From: an uncultured Candidatus Pelagibacter sp.
GTDB taxonomy: Bacteria; Pseudomonadota; Alphaproteobacteria; Pelagibacterales; Pelagibacteraceae
Length of the DNA: 33,421 nucleotides
NCBI GenBank assembly: GCA_905612435.1
Contig: CAJQRZ010000006.1
Location: forward strand, 1 to 33,421
Reading direction: 5' to 3'
The position numbers were made by a program, and so were the translations under genes. A model generated the notes under the pieces. The model was not told the DNA's origin. It saw nothing but the letters and a program-made list of their open reading frames with translations, and ran no database searches. Below, in pieces: positions 9,400-18,676 of the stretch (position 1 is the stretch's first letter; each line of letters starts with the position of its first letter).

Positions 9400-9405
9400 A
9401 AATTG

Positions 9406-9421
9406 ATTCTTAAGAATTATA
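9406..9421 (-). promoter_or_regulatory. Palindrome overlapping a -10-like box before clpP
   Basis: A perfect 12-base palindrome, ATTCTTAAGAAT (9406–9417), overlaps a minus-strand TATAAT (9416–9421) in the 32-base tig–clpP spacer, just ahead of the clpP ATG at 9399. No convincing -35 is seen. It could be a promoter with an operator, or chance in AT-rich DNA. Confidence 0.25.
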
Positions 9422-9431
9422 CAGGTTGTGA

Positions 9432-10832
9432 TTACTTTTTACTAACTTTTTTTACTTTTTTTGTTTTAGTGGCTATTGGATTAGTTTTTTTTGTTTTTTT
9501 ACTAGACTTAATTTCTTTGTTTTCTTCATGGTTATGGTTATTTTTGTGTGTATTTTTTATAATTTTTTCAGCTTCTTCTTTAGTAATTTCTTTTTTATTA
9601 GGTTTAATTTTACCTTTAATTAAACTAATTATTTTTTCTTCATAAACATTTCCTCTTAAACTAGCTAATGCTTGTGGATTTTTTTGATAAAATTCCATTA
9701 CCATTTTTTCTTGACCTGGCATCATTCTTAGTTGTTTTTGAATTTCTGCTTGAATTTCATGCTCTTCAACTTTAATATTATTTTGTTCACCAAATTCATT
9801 TAAAATTAATCCTACTTTGATTCTAGTTTTAGCTTTTTCTTCGAAACTTTTTTTATTTTTTTTTATATCATCTACGCTCATTTCTTGTGATAAAATTTTG
9901 ACTTCTTCATTAATTAAATTTTGAGGTATTTCTTCAACTTTAAATTTTTCTAATTCTTTAAGAATTTGATTTTTTGCTAAAGTATCTAAAGAGTTTTTAT
10001 ATTCATCGTTAATTTGTTTTGTTATCAATATTTTTAAATCAGGTAAATCTTTAGCACCTAAATTTTTAGCAAAGTCGTCATTAATTATTACTTCTTCTGA
10101 TTTTTTAATTTCTATAATTTTACAATCAAATTTAGCTTTTTTATTTGCAAATTCTTTTTGAGGATAATTTTCTGGTAATATTACATCAACAATTTTATTT
10201 TCACCTTTTTTAACTCCAACTAATTGCTTATCAAAACCTTTTATAAAAAGATCTTTACCTAAAATGAGTTGAGTATTTTTTCCTTCACCTCCTTTAAAAT
10301 CTTTATTGTCAATTTTAGCTTTATAGTCAAAAACAACTAAGTTGCCTTCTGATGATTTAATGTCCTTATTAATTTCTATAAAATTATTCTGATTTTTTGC
10401 TATCTCTTTAATTCTTTTATCTGTTTCTAAAGCGTCAATTTTAACATGATAGTCATCGTATTTTATATTTTCTAAAGATTTTATCTCTACTTTTGGTAGT
10501 TCTGTTACAGAAATAATATATTCAAGATCTTTATCTTCTCCGTAAATTTTTAAGTCTAGCTTTGGTTGCCCTGCAGGTTTAATTTTGTTTTCCTCTAATG
10601 CTTTTGTGCTTGTGTCTTTTAATACTTTATCAAGCACCTCATTAAAAATAGCTTTCCCAAATTGTCTTTTTAAAACGTCCTTCGGAACTTTACCTGGTCT
10701 AAATCCTTTTAAATTAACTGTGCCTTTAATTTCTTCATATTTTTCTTCCATATAAGTATTCATAGTTTTTTTATCTATAAAAACTTTTACGTCTTTCTCT
10801 AAACCTTTTTTGTTTTCTATTGTTACTTTCAT
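9432..10832 (-). CDS. tig: Trigger factor (ribosome-associated chaperone)
   Basis: A 466-aa trigger factor. The N-terminal ribosome-binding domain carries the signature [17 protein letters not shown] (about 43–59). An FKBP-type peptidyl-prolyl isomerase domain follows around 160–245 ([39 protein letters not shown]), then the helical C-terminal chaperone arms. It binds nascent chains at the ribosome exit. After the family core there is a long Lys-rich tail of about 45 residues ([10 protein letters not shown] and on), a common but variable feature in AT-rich alphaproteobacteria. tRNA-Leu lies only 10 bases upstream on the same strand. Confidence 0.97.
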   Translation of the reverse strand: MKVTIENKKGLEKDVKVFIDKKTMNTYMEEKYEEIKGTVNLKGFRPGKVPKDVLKRQFGKAIFNEVLDKVLKDTSTKALEENKIKPAGQPKLDLKIYGEDKDLEYIISVTELPKVEIKSLENIKYDDYHVKIDALETDKRIKEIAKNQNNFIEINKDIKSSEGNLVVFDYKAKIDNKDFKGGEGKNTQLILGKDLFIKGFDKQLVGVKKGENKIVDVILPENYPQKEFANKKAKFDCKIIEIKKSEEVIINDDFAKNLGAKDLPDLKILITKQINDEYKNSLDTLAKNQILKELEKFKVEEIPQNLINEEVKILSQEMSVDDIKKNKKSFEEKAKTRIKVGLILNEFGEQNNIKVEEHEIQAEIQKQLRMMPGQEKMVMEFYQKNPQALASLRGNVYEEKIISLIKGKIKPNKKEITKEEAEKIIKNTHKNNHNHEENKEIKSSKKTKKTNPIATKTKKVKKVSKK

Positions 10833-10842
10833 AATATTTAAA

Positions 10843-10927
10843 TGGTAGGCGAGAAAGGACTCGAACCTTCACAGCTTGCACTATTGGTTCCTAAGACCAA
10901 CGCGTCTACCAATTCCGCCACTCGCCC
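10843..10927 (-). tRNA. tRNA-Leu (anticodon UAG)
   Basis: On the minus strand the acceptor GGGCGAG pairs with CTCGCCT, the anticodon stem TTGGT/ACCAA encloses loop CTTAGGA (anticodon TAG), there is a long variable arm typical of class II tRNAs, the T-loop is GGTTCGAGTCC, and CCA is encoded. It sits 10 bases before tig, so the tRNA and tig probably share a primary transcript. Confidence 0.96.
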
Positions 10928-10941
10928 ACAAATTATTGAGT

Positions 10942-10970
10942 TTTATATATTATTGATTTGATTTGTCCAA
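10942..10970 (-). promoter_or_regulatory. Candidate promoter for tRNA-Leu and tig
   Basis: On the minus strand TTGGAC (10965–10970) and TATAAA (10942–10947) are spaced by 17 bases, with the -10 box 14 bases before the mature tRNA 5' end. Position and spacing fit; the -35 match is weak. Confidence 0.4.
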
Positions 10971-11028
10971 TGGCAAAAATTACAAAAATATAGATAAAAA
11001 TTTATATTAAGCTTATATATTTGGGAAA

Positions 11029-11199
11029 ATGAATAATTCATCAATAGTTATAATAATTTACATTATGGGGCTTGTATTTGGTGCTTTATGTCTGGGGATA
11101 TGGGATGAAGAAACTACGCTCAAATCTATACTAGGAATTGTGTGGACATCTCTTTTTCTAATAGCTTTATTTTATTCTGACAAAAAAAATCTTAAGTAA
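11029..11199 (+). CDS. Small membrane protein, 56 aa
   Basis: A 56-aa frame starts MNNSSIVIIIYIMG. It has two hydrophobic stretches (about residues 6–24 and 34–49) separated by a short acidic turn WDEETT, then a basic end SDKKNLK, which is a two-pass membrane hairpin. GGGAAAATG just ahead gives a weak ribosome site. Sequence composition (Trp, Gly, ordered hydrophobic blocks) looks protein-like rather than random. Function unknown. Confidence 0.5.
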   Translation: MNNSSIVIIIYIMGLVFGALCLGIWDEETTLKSILGIVWTSLFLIALFYSDKKNLK

Positions 11200-11235
11200 T
11201 AATTTAATACTTAATATTTTTTAATCAAAGAATAT

Positions 11236-11367
11236 TTACTTGTTTTTTTTATTACTTTTATTAGAAAATTTTATTTTTTTTGTATTAAATCTACTATTTG
11301 TAATATTGCTTCTGTGTTTAGCAAAAGCCTGTTTCTGTGCTTGCTTCATAGCTTTTTTTGATGACAT
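11236..11367 (-). CDS. Small highly basic protein, 43 aa
   Basis: A 43-aa frame beginning MSSKKAMKQAQKQAFAKHRS and ending in Lys/Asn-rich sequence. It has 13 Lys, no acidic residues and no membrane segment. It could bind nucleic acid or the ribosome, but there is no recognised domain. Ala and Gln codons, rare in random AT-rich DNA, support real coding. It is divergent from the glycosyltransferase that follows. Confidence 0.4.
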   Translation of the reverse strand: MSSKKAMKQAQKQAFAKHRSNITNSRFNTKKIKFSNKSNKKNK

Positions 11368-11423
11368 AAATATAATTAACTTTATTATAATATAAATTAA
11401 ACAAAATTATACTTATTCTTACT

Positions 11424-12281
11424 ATGGAAAATATTTCACTTTATGTTTGTGCTTATAATGTTGAAAAAACAATTGAAGAAGTAATTATTAGTATATTGAG
11501 TTTAGAACCTAAACCTCAGGAAATTATAATAGTTAATGATGGATCAACAGATTCTACTTTAGAAATATTAAATAAATACAAAAAAGATATTAAGATTTTA
11601 AATTTAACAAAGAATATGGGTATTGGTTATGGAAGAAATTTGGCTATTAAAGAATCAAAGAATAAATTTGTGGCTGCTTTAGATTCCGATGTTGTTCCTG
11701 ATAAGAGGTGGTTATTGAATATGTATAATTGTATGATCGAAAATAAAAGTCATTTATGTGGAGGCTTATTGCTAGAAAAATATTTAAAAACTAATCGATA
11801 TAATTATTGGAGAACAATTCATATAATGCATAGATTTAAAGAAAAAATAGTTCCTGATGTTCAATCATTTATAACTGGCTCTAATATGCTTTTAAATAAA
11901 AATGCTTGGATTAAGATTGGTGGTTATGATGAGCAGTTTCGTACTAATGGTGAAGATGTCCATTTTTGTACTAAGTTAAGATTAAGTAAATTTAAAATTT
12001 CATATGATAGTGAGGCTTACTGTTATCATCTGCAAAATGATAATCTACAAAGTTTACTTAACAGATGCTGGAGATATTATATTAGTGGTACTGGTCTAAA
12101 GAATCCAACATATAAGAGAATGATACTTCGTTCAATTAAACATTCTAAATATTGTTTAATAAATTTTTTCAAAGATTTAATAAAACTAAGATTTTCAATA
12201 CTTGATATTCATTTTAGAGTTTTATTTAATTATATAAAAATGGAATATAAATCCTGCAAAAATAAAGAAATAAAATTTTAA
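11424..12281 (+). CDS. Family 2 glycosyltransferase
   Basis: A 285-aa GT-A fold enzyme. The N-terminal region has SLYVCAYNVEKTI, the EIIIVNDGSTDST nucleotide-sugar site near 38–50, and the metal-binding DSD (ALDSDVVPD, about 88–96). ITGSNMLL and the GEDVHFC acidic catalytic motif follow near residues 155–180. The C-terminal 80 residues are basic and hydrophobic and may touch the membrane. It probably transfers a sugar in polysaccharide or lipid glycan synthesis. It is followed 11 bases later by the uracil-DNA glycosylase gene, an unrelated function. Acceptor unknown. Confidence 0.85.
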   Translation: MENISLYVCAYNVEKTIEEVIISILSLEPKPQEIIIVNDGSTDSTLEILNKYKKDIKILNLTKNMGIGYGRNLAIKESKNKFVAALDSDVVPDKRWLLNMYNCMIENKSHLCGGLLLEKYLKTNRYNYWRTIHIMHRFKEKIVPDVQSFITGSNMLLNKNAWIKIGGYDEQFRTNGEDVHFCTKLRLSKFKISYDSEAYCYHLQNDNLQSLLNRCWRYYISGTGLKNPTYKRMILRSIKHSKYCLINFFKDLIKLRFSILDIHFRVLFNYIKMEYKSCKNKEIKF

Positions 12282-12292
12282 TTTATTAAATT

Positions 12293-12967
12293 ATGAATAC
12301 TGGGTTTATTCAATTAAATAATAGTATTATAAAGTGCAAAAAATGTGCTCGATTAGTTAATTTTACTAAAAAAATATCTAAAAAAAAAAGAAAACAAAAT
12401 ATTAATGATACTTACTGGGGTAAACCAGTGCCTGGATTTGGAGATCGAAAAGCTAGATTAATGATTATTGGCTTAGCTCCTGCTGCTCATGGAGGAAACA
12501 GAACAGGCAGAGCATTTACAGGTGATAAATCTGGTAATTTTTTATTTAAATGTCTACATGCAGCCAAAATTTCAAATCAAACATTTTCTAATGAATTAAA
12601 TGATGGTTTAAAATTGAATTCTGCATACATAACAAATATTTTAAAATGTGTTCCTCCAAATGACAAACCACATATAAATGAATTAAGTAATTGTTCTAAT
12701 TATTTTGCTAATGAAATTTCTAATCTTAAAAATTTAAAACTTATAATTACTTTAGGTAAAGTAGCTTTTGATAATTGCATCAAATTTTATAAAAAAAGTT
12801 ACTTAATTAATAAAAAATATATATTCAAACACGGTAAAAAATACAACTTACCTGATGGTAAAATCCTTATTGCGTGTTATCACCCAAGTCCAAGAAATGT
12901 TAATACAAAAATTATTAATTTTAAAATGATGAAAAATTTATTTATTAACGCTAAAAAAATACTCTAA
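12293..12967 (+). CDS. Family 5 (UDGb-type) uracil-DNA glycosylase, iron-sulfur
   Basis: A 224-aa base-excision repair enzyme. Motif A is GLAPAAHGG (60–68), the family 5 form that lacks the usual catalytic Asp/Asn of other uracil glycosylases. The late motif is HPSPRN with H197. Four cysteines that fit a 4Fe-4S cluster are C15, C18, C119 and C134. The family removes uracil and some other deaminated bases from DNA. TGRAFTGDKSG matches the conserved region after motif A. It converges with the thioesterase gene, overlapping it by four bases. Confidence 0.88.
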   Translation: MNTGFIQLNNSIIKCKKCARLVNFTKKISKKKRKQNINDTYWGKPVPGFGDRKARLMIIGLAPAAHGGNRTGRAFTGDKSGNFLFKCLHAAKISNQTFSNELNDGLKLNSAYITNILKCVPPNDKPHINELSNCSNYFANEISNLKNLKLIITLGKVAFDNCIKFYKKSYLINKKYIFKHGKKYNLPDGKILIACYHPSPRNVNTKIINFKMMKNLFINAKKIL

Positions 12968-13386
12968 TTCTTAATACTATCACAAAAATAAGGTTTAAAA
13001 TCTTTAAGCAAAACATCGGGTATCCTAATTGGTTTACCTAAACTATTAATAAAAACTAAATGGATTTCTGCTTCAGCAATTACATCGTCTAATCTTGTAA
13101 TAATTTGCTTCATAAGAAAAGAAGTTTTTGTTACAGATACAATATAAGATCTAATATTCAATTCATCCTCTAAAAGTGCTGATATTTTAAACTGAATATT
13201 ACATGATTTAACTATTATATGTGCATCAAAATTTTCTTTAATCTTTTTATTACTCAATCCTATGCTTGTTATTGCTTCTGTCCTAGCTCTTTCCAGAAAG
13301 TTTAAATAATTAGCATAATAAACAATGCCACCAGCATCGGTATCTTCGTAATAAACTTTAACTTTATGTGTAAAATTTTTATGCAT
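12964..13386 (-). CDS. ybgC: YbgC-like acyl-CoA thioesterase (4HBT hotdog fold)
   Basis: A 140-aa hotdog protein. The 4HBT signature YYEDTDAGGIVYYANYL has the catalytic Asp at about 17, and ERARTEA follows near 32. The family hydrolyses acyl-CoA thioesters and is often tied to the Tol-Pal envelope system, but no tol genes are present in this window. The length is typical. Confidence 0.87.
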   Translation of the reverse strand: MHKNFTHKVKVYYEDTDAGGIVYYANYLNFLERARTEAITSIGLSNKKIKENFDAHIIVKSCNIQFKISALLEDELNIRSYIVSVTKTSFLMKQIITRLDDVIAEAEIHLVFINSLGKPIRIPDVLLKDFKPYFCDSIKN

Positions 13387-13445
13387 TAAAATATGATATC
13401 AAAAAAAATGATTATTTAACATTAAACTAAGGTACAATAGAAATA

Positions 13446-13586
13446 ATGAAGGTTTATATTATTTGGCTAATTGGAGTAATTGCTTGGAATTTTGGCGTTC
13501 CAGATGCTGCACCAATTGAAGATGTTGTTGTTGCTATACTTTTATCGTTTTTAAGTATGGGTATAAAAAAATATCTAAAATTATAA
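13446..13586 (+). CDS. Small hydrophobic protein, 46 aa
   Basis: A 46-aa frame starting MKVYIIWLIGVIAWNFGVPD, with a first hydrophobic segment (3–19), a polar turn containing APIED, a second hydrophobic segment (27–40) and a basic end KKYLKL. It is a probable two-pass inner membrane peptide. Good use of Trp, Gly, Pro and Asp codons argues for real coding. It ends at the base before the stop of the convergent DUF3047 gene. Function unknown. Confidence 0.5.
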   Translation: MKVYIIWLIGVIAWNFGVPDAAPIEDVVVAILLSFLSMGIKKYLKL

Positions 13587-14231
13587 TTATTTTGAAGAGA
13601 AATAAATATTTTGATAATAAGAAATAGCTTTTAATTTTGAATTATCTGTATCAGTCATTATAGCCACGCCATTTAACTCTTTGACATCTAAATCAAATAA
13701 TTTCTTAAAATGTTTCCTAACATTAGCTTTTACAGTAACCCACTCATTATTATTTTCTTTTGTTGTTGAAAGCACATAATCAATAGATTTTTTTGTATAG
13801 GGACTTGGCCAATTATCGTCTATAGAGTTATTACTTGAAAAAACATAATTAATGGCTCTATTAGAAAGTGCTGTAGTGCCTGTTTTTTTGATAACAAATA
13901 CTCTTGCAGCATAATCATGGCCTTTCTTACTATTTTCAATAATTCCTGATAAATCTTTTTCAACTTTCCATGTAATGTTGATAAAAGGTGTTTTTAAGAG
14001 ATTAATTTTAACTTCTTTACCTAATCCTGAACCTTTTCCTTCAGCTTCAGCTCTAATATAAGGTCCTTTTTCATTTGATCCAAATGTCCAACTAGTTTCA
14101 CCCTTTACTTTTTTTACTTTTAAGCTCTTTATCCCTTCTTCCGTAAGATCAAAAACTTTTATCAACTCTGCTAAAGATATTTGACTAAAAAACTGAGTAA
14201 AAATAAGAATAACTAAAATTTTTTTAAACAT
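13587..14231 (-). CDS. Secreted DUF3047-type protein
   Basis: A 214-aa protein with a signal peptide (MFKKILVILIFTQFFSQISLA, cleavage about residue 21), hence periplasmic. The body matches the DUF3047 pattern as I know it: a beta-rich fold with FINITWKVEKDLSG, DYAARVFVIKK and YVFSSNNSIDDNWPSPY, ending in AIMTDTDNSKLKAISYYQNIYF. The biological role of the family is not known. No obvious operon partner. Confidence 0.75.
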   Translation of the reverse strand: MFKKILVILIFTQFFSQISLAELIKVFDLTEEGIKSLKVKKVKGETSWTFGSNEKGPYIRAEAEGKGSGLGKEVKINLLKTPFINITWKVEKDLSGIIENSKKGHDYAARVFVIKKTGTTALSNRAINYVFSSNNSIDDNWPSPYTKKSIDYVLSTTKENNNEWVTVKANVRKHFKKLFDLDVKELNGVAIMTDTDNSKLKAISYYQNIYFSSK

Positions 14232-14337
14232 TGTATTCGTATAAACTATTCAAGATAATTTTCAATTAATTATAAAAATCTAAATTTAGACAAATTTTAA
14301 ACAATTAAAGTTCAATATTAAGAATTAAATAAAAGAT

Positions 14338-14469
14338 ATGAAATCTATTTCTATATTTATACTTTTGATATATTGGTCAATAATAATTCTTGCTCCTGTT
14401 TTGACTAATGAAAGTCAAATATTTAACAAAAAGTCAGCTATTGTACAAAAAATTAATTCTAATAAGTAG
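14338..14469 (+). CDS. Small single-pass peptide, 43 aa
   Basis: A 43-aa frame starting MKSISIFILLIYWSIIILAP: one hydrophobic N-terminal segment that could be an anchor or a signal peptide, then a polar Ser/Lys/Asn tail. Its end overlaps the end of the convergent SDR by 11 bases. With little composition signal in AT-rich DNA, it is only a candidate. Confidence 0.3.
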   Translation: MKSISIFILLIYWSIIILAPVLTNESQIFNKKSAIVQKINSNK

Positions 14470-15205
14470 ATCTTCCACCACTGATATCAAATATAGCAGC
14501 TGTAGAAAAAGAGTTTTCCTCAGATGATAACCAGCAAATTAGAGATGTAAATTCTTCTATTTCCAAAAATCTTCCTCTTGGAACTTTTGAAAGCATTCGA
14601 GCAACATGCTCTTTAGACATTTGTTTTAATATTCTTGTTTTGGCACCTGCTGGAGTTATTGCATTAACTGCAATATTTTTATCTGCCAACTCTTTACCTA
14701 GTGACTTTGTTAATCCTATAACGCCAGCTTTTGCAGAACTATATGCACTAGCATTAGCATTTCCATCTTTTCCAGCTACAGAAGCTACATTAACTATTCT
14801 TCCATAATTATTTTTGATCATATTTGGCACAACACACTTACAACAATTAAATGTACCCATTAAATTAATATTGACTATTTTATTCCATTCTTCGATATCA
14901 TATTCCCATAAAGATGCTGTAGAGCCAGTAATTCCAGCATTATTTATTAATATATCAATGTTGGAGTTTTTGATTATTTTATCAACAGCAACTTTAACTT
15001 GATTATAATTAGATACATCAACAACATTAAATGACAGATTGGAATTATCTAATTCTTTTGAAGCTTTTAACAATTCATTTTCATCAATATCCCAGATTAT
15101 AACTTTTCCTCCAGAGTTTAAAAATCTTTTAGCAATATTTAAACCAAAACCTTGGGCGCCCCCTGTAATTATTGATGTTCTATTTTTTAAATCAAATTGA
15201 TGCAT
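14459..15205 (-). CDS. SDR oxidoreductase, last gene of TRAP/NCS1 operon
   Basis: A 248-aa classical SDR. TGGAQGFGLNI (15–25) is the cofactor loop and an acidic residue after the second strand (IWDID) favours NAD. LINNAG near 86, VASVAG near 138 and YSSAK near 153 complete the active site. The C-terminus is the FabG-like block ending AAIFDISGGRSTY. It starts 4 bases after the NCS1 permease stop, so it is co-transcribed with the transporters and probably oxidises or reduces the imported compound. Confidence 0.85.
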   Translation of the reverse strand: MHQFDLKNRTSIITGGAQGFGLNIAKRFLNSGGKVIIWDIDENELLKASKELDNSNLSFNVVDVSNYNQVKVAVDKIIKNSNIDILINNAGITGSTASLWEYDIEEWNKIVNINLMGTFNCCKCVVPNMIKNNYGRIVNVASVAGKDGNANASAYSSAKAGVIGLTKSLGKELADKNIAVNAITPAGAKTRILKQMSKEHVARMLSKVPRGRFLEIEEFTSLICWLSSEENSFSTAAIFDISGGRSTY

Positions 15206-15209
15206 AATC

Positions 15210-16667
15210 TTATCTTTTAGCTAAAAGATAATAAGTTAAAGATGAGCTGAAAGCTCCAATTATCCATGAGTAAGATTGTAAAAACATTAAATTTACATTC
15301 CAAATTGTTGAAGAAGCAAAAATAAAACCAATTAATAAAGAATATATAGCTTTAATATGCCAACCATTTGAATAATAATAACAACCATTACTTTCTGATG
15401 AAAAAATATCTTTATTAATCAGACTAGTTTTTTTAATTAAGTAATAATCAATAACTATGATACCAAAAAGAGGGCCAAAAAATGAACCTGCCGTATCAAC
15501 AAAAGATAAAATTCCAATTTGGCTTAATAATGGTAGCCAAAAAATACCAATGAAAGATCCTAATATGGTAATAATAATTCCTGAATTTTTTAAATTAAGT
15601 TTGCTCGGAATAAAATTTAATAATGAATTTTGAGCTGGTACATAATTTGCTATTAAGTTTGTTGAGCCTGAAGCAAAAATAATAAAAAACAAAGCAATTG
15701 TTGTCATTAATAAATTGTCAAACTTACCAATAATATCTGTTGGATTAGTTAAAATTCTTTCCATATTTTCTAAATTTTTATTTAATATAACATCTGATCC
15801 AACGACTATAAAAATAGCAAAAAAAGAAAATATGATAAGATTTAATATCAAGCTTAAATTACCTTTTTTTAACTCTGTATCACTGCTTACATAACGAGAA
15901 AAATCTCCAAAGCTGACAATTATAATAGAAAAATATGTAAAAACTGTAGCTGCTACAGTAAGTAACGGAGTGATATTAGATATAATAAAAATATCCTTAT
16001 AAATAAAGATATCTAAAAATGCTTTTGTTACATCATCATAATCAAAGAGAATAACAACTATAAAAAAAAATATAATTCCAAGGTAAACAATTATTGCAGA
16101 AAAATTCATTAATAATTTATTAAAATTATGACTCCTACTAAATAAAAAAAATTGAAGAATTATAGCTAAAAAAAATGATACCCCATCAATAATATTTAAA
16201 CTTAGAAGAAAAACTAAGAAAATATCTTGATCAAGAATAGTATTATCTATTGAATAAAGAGATATTCTAATCAAAAAACTTAATGCCTTAGATAAAAAAT
16301 ATGTTTGTACTCCAAACATAAAAATTCCAACAGAACCTCTTAGCAAAGCAAAATATTTTGCACCTTTAAATCCAAGTGAAGTTCTTAACAAAACTGGAAA
16401 TGGAATTCCATGCTTTTGTGATGGTTTACCTATTAAATTTGCAAATAAACAAACAAGCAATGAGCCTATTAAAGAGCCTAAAAAAACAATCAAAAAATTT
16501 AATTCATAAACAAGGTATAGTGAGGTTATAAGTGAAAAAGCAATTATACTTTGAATATTAACACCCCAAAAACAAAAAAGATCTTTCCAATCCCATTTTT
16601 TATCATTTGGGTTTACAGAGACAATTTCCCAATTTAGTAGGTTGTTTTTGCTTTTTTCTTGAATCAC
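15210..16667 (-). CDS. NCS1-family nucleobase/allantoin-type cation symporter
   Basis: A 485-aa, 12-helix membrane protein of the NCS1 family. The N-terminus NWDIV-like segment (LNWEIVSVNPNDKKWDWKDLFCFWGVN) leads into the first helix, where the family's conserved Trp/Asn lie. GIPFPVLLRTSLGFKGA (about 93–109) is the typical loop, and FGDFSRYV near 270 is another signature. Known members take up uracil, cytosine, allantoin or hydantoins with Na+ or H+. The gene is 25 bases downstream of dctM and 4 bases before the SDR. A second transporter type in one operon is unusual. Confidence 0.85.
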   Translation of the reverse strand: MIQEKSKNNLLNWEIVSVNPNDKKWDWKDLFCFWGVNIQSIIAFSLITSLYLVYELNFLIVFLGSLIGSLLVCLFANLIGKPSQKHGIPFPVLLRTSLGFKGAKYFALLRGSVGIFMFGVQTYFLSKALSFLIRISLYSIDNTILDQDIFLVFLLSLNIIDGVSFFLAIILQFFLFSRSHNFNKLLMNFSAIIVYLGIIFFFIVVILFDYDDVTKAFLDIFIYKDIFIISNITPLLTVAATVFTYFSIIIVSFGDFSRYVSSDTELKKGNLSLILNLIIFSFFAIFIVVGSDVILNKNLENMERILTNPTDIIGKFDNLLMTTIALFFIIFASGSTNLIANYVPAQNSLLNFIPSKLNLKNSGIIITILGSFIGIFWLPLLSQIGILSFVDTAGSFFGPLFGIIVIDYYLIKKTSLINKDIFSSESNGCYYYSNGWHIKAIYSLLIGFIFASSTIWNVNLMFLQSYSWIIGAFSSSLTYYLLAKR

Positions 16668-16691
16668 AATTTTATATTAAACTAATAAATT

Positions 16692-18026
16692 CTACTGTCC
16701 ATATAGATAGGCTGGAAGCCATAATGCTATTTGTGGAAATATTATAATTAAAATCAAACCAATAACTTGAATAACCATAAATTGCATCATACCATGATAA
16801 ATATCTTTAAGATCCCATTCAGGAACCACACCTTTTAAAAAATAAGCTGATAAAGCAACTGGGGGTGAAAGCCAGGCAGTTTGGAGATTAACTGCAACTA
16901 GAATTGCAAACCACGTTAAGTTAAATCCTAAGGCTTCAACTAAAGGCAATATTATTGGAACAATAATCATTACAATTGGAACCCATTCTAAGGGCCAACC
17001 TAAAAGAAAAATCATAGCCATTATCATGGCTAAAATTAAATATCTATTCATTTCCAAACCTAACAAGAAATCAGTAAGAAGCATTGGAGTTCCTAGTCTT
17101 GAGAATACAGCTCCAAAGAAATTTGATGCTGCAACCAAAACCATTATTAATGCAGAAATTTCTAAAGTTTTAACTAAAGCTTCTTGTAATTTTTTAAATG
17201 TTAATTTTTTATATGCTAATGCTAAAAGCAAAGAGCCCATCGCACCACAACCAGCTGCTTCTGTTGGTGTGGCAAAACCAAATAAAATACTTCCAAGTGA
17301 AGCAAAAACTAGTGCTGCCGGTGGAACTAAACCAATAAAGAATTCAATCCAAACTGCTTTAATACTGGTTGCTCTTAATTTAACTGGTAAAACTGGCCCT
17401 AAACTTGGATCTATCCAACATCTAATTGTTGTATAGGCTGCATATAACGTTGCTAATAATATTCCTGGGATAATTGCAGCTGCAAACAAATCTGTAACAG
17501 GTATTTCCATAATAGGCCCCATTACAACAAGCATAATGCTTGGTGGAATTAAAATACCTAGGGTTCCCCCTGCTGTGATTGTTCCTGCAGCTAATCGAAC
17601 ATTGTATCCTGACTTGTTCATTGATTTAGCAGCCATAATCCCTAAAATTGTTACTGATGCACCGACTATTCCTGTTGCTGCTGCAAAAATAACTGAAACA
17701 AATAAAACTGCGTAATATAAAGAGCCTCTTACTTTAGCTAACATCAATTGAAATGCTGAAAATAATCTTTCCATTAAACCAGCTTGCTCCATCATTATAC
17801 CCATAAAGACAAAGAGAGGGACTGCAGCGAGAGTTTGTTCAGTCATGACCATTGAAAACTGTAAAGTCATTAAGTAAAACACTAATTTACCAAATCCTAA
17901 ATATCCAAATACAAAACCTAGAAATATTAAAGTAAAGGAAATTGGAAAACCAATAAATATAGAAAATAACATTACACCAATAAGTATGAAGCCTAAAAAT
18001 GCAGGGTTTATAAATTCAGCTAACAT
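16692..18026 (-). CDS. dctM: TRAP transporter large permease subunit (DctM type)
   Basis: A 444-aa, roughly 12-helix subunit that moves the substrate across the inner membrane with Na+. Signatures are PLFVFMGIMMEQAG, ATGIVGASVTILG (helix-loop-helix), GTLGILIPPSIMLVV and FATPTEAAGCGA. The frame extends 7 codons upstream to 18047, but ATG 18026 is preferred because it overlaps the dctQ stop as TAATG and has AGGAG about 9 bases upstream. The product resembles the subfamily that works with TakP/mannitol-type binding proteins. Confidence 0.93.
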   Translation of the reverse strand: MLAEFINPAFLGFILIGVMLFSIFIGFPISFTLIFLGFVFGYLGFGKLVFYLMTLQFSMVMTEQTLAAVPLFVFMGIMMEQAGLMERLFSAFQLMLAKVRGSLYYAVLFVSVIFAAATGIVGASVTILGIMAAKSMNKSGYNVRLAAGTITAGGTLGILIPPSIMLVVMGPIMEIPVTDLFAAAIIPGILLATLYAAYTTIRCWIDPSLGPVLPVKLRATSIKAVWIEFFIGLVPPAALVFASLGSILFGFATPTEAAGCGAMGSLLLALAYKKLTFKKLQEALVKTLEISALIMVLVAASNFFGAVFSRLGTPMLLTDFLLGLEMNRYLILAMIMAMIFLLGWPLEWVPIVMIIVPIILPLVEALGFNLTWFAILVAVNLQTAWLSPPVALSAYFLKGVVPEWDLKDIYHGMMQFMVIQVIGLILIIIFPQIALWLPAYLYGQ

Positions 18027-18664
18027 TATTTTTTTTCTCCTGGCCACTTACCTTGAGTTGCAGCCCAATAACTTTTAAATATCTCTGATATGCCCTGAAC
18101 AAGTAAAAATACTATTCCAAACCACAAACATGATTTTATTGGCCACATATATGGCATCCATGCAGTATCCATTCCTTTTTCACCTCTCATGATAGATTCT
18201 TGTAAGAAAATCGTCGTCATATATAAAAATACAGATAACCCAGGGAAGTAAAATATTAGATATAACCAAAAATCTATTTTGCCTTGAGTTTTAGTTTTAA
18301 AATTTCTGTATAAAAAGTCTGCTCTTATATGAACACCTTTGGACAAGGCATACCCTGCACCAAGCATAAATAAAGCACCATAGAAAAATCTACTCATATC
18401 GTATGCCCACATTGTTGGAGCATTAAAAAGTTTTCTTGCTAGAACTTCATATACCATAGTAAAAGTTAAAGGTATAATTATCCAACAGACAACATTACCA
18501 ATCCATTTATTTGCTAAATCAATTTTTGTAATAGTTAATGACATCCATTTTGGCATATTTTTTGGCATTGATCCCGAGCCACCTCTCCTCTCAGCAATCA
18601 TTTCATCTGAAGTATCTAGCTTGATAGGTTTGATTGGTTTTTTTGACTTGTAGTTTGTTGACAT
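18026..18664 (-). CDS. dctQ: TRAP transporter small permease subunit (DctQ type)
   Basis: A 212-aa four-helix membrane protein. A polar N-terminal extension of about 50 residues precedes helix 1 (NVVCWIIIPLTFTMVYEVLARKLF). The conserved APTMWAYDMSRFFYGALFMLGAGYAL follows, with further helices near 130–155 and 180–200. It couples the binding protein to DctM. It is separated from dctP by a strong hairpin terminator, so it should be made at lower level than the binding protein. Confidence 0.9.
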   Translation of the reverse strand: MSTNYKSKKPIKPIKLDTSDEMIAERRGGSGSMPKNMPKWMSLTITKIDLANKWIGNVVCWIIIPLTFTMVYEVLARKLFNAPTMWAYDMSRFFYGALFMLGAGYALSKGVHIRADFLYRNFKTKTQGKIDFWLYLIFYFPGLSVFLYMTTIFLQESIMRGEKGMDTAWMPYMWPIKSCLWFGIVFLLVQGISEIFKSYWAATQGKWPGEKK

Positions 18665-18676
18665 AAATAAATTCTT

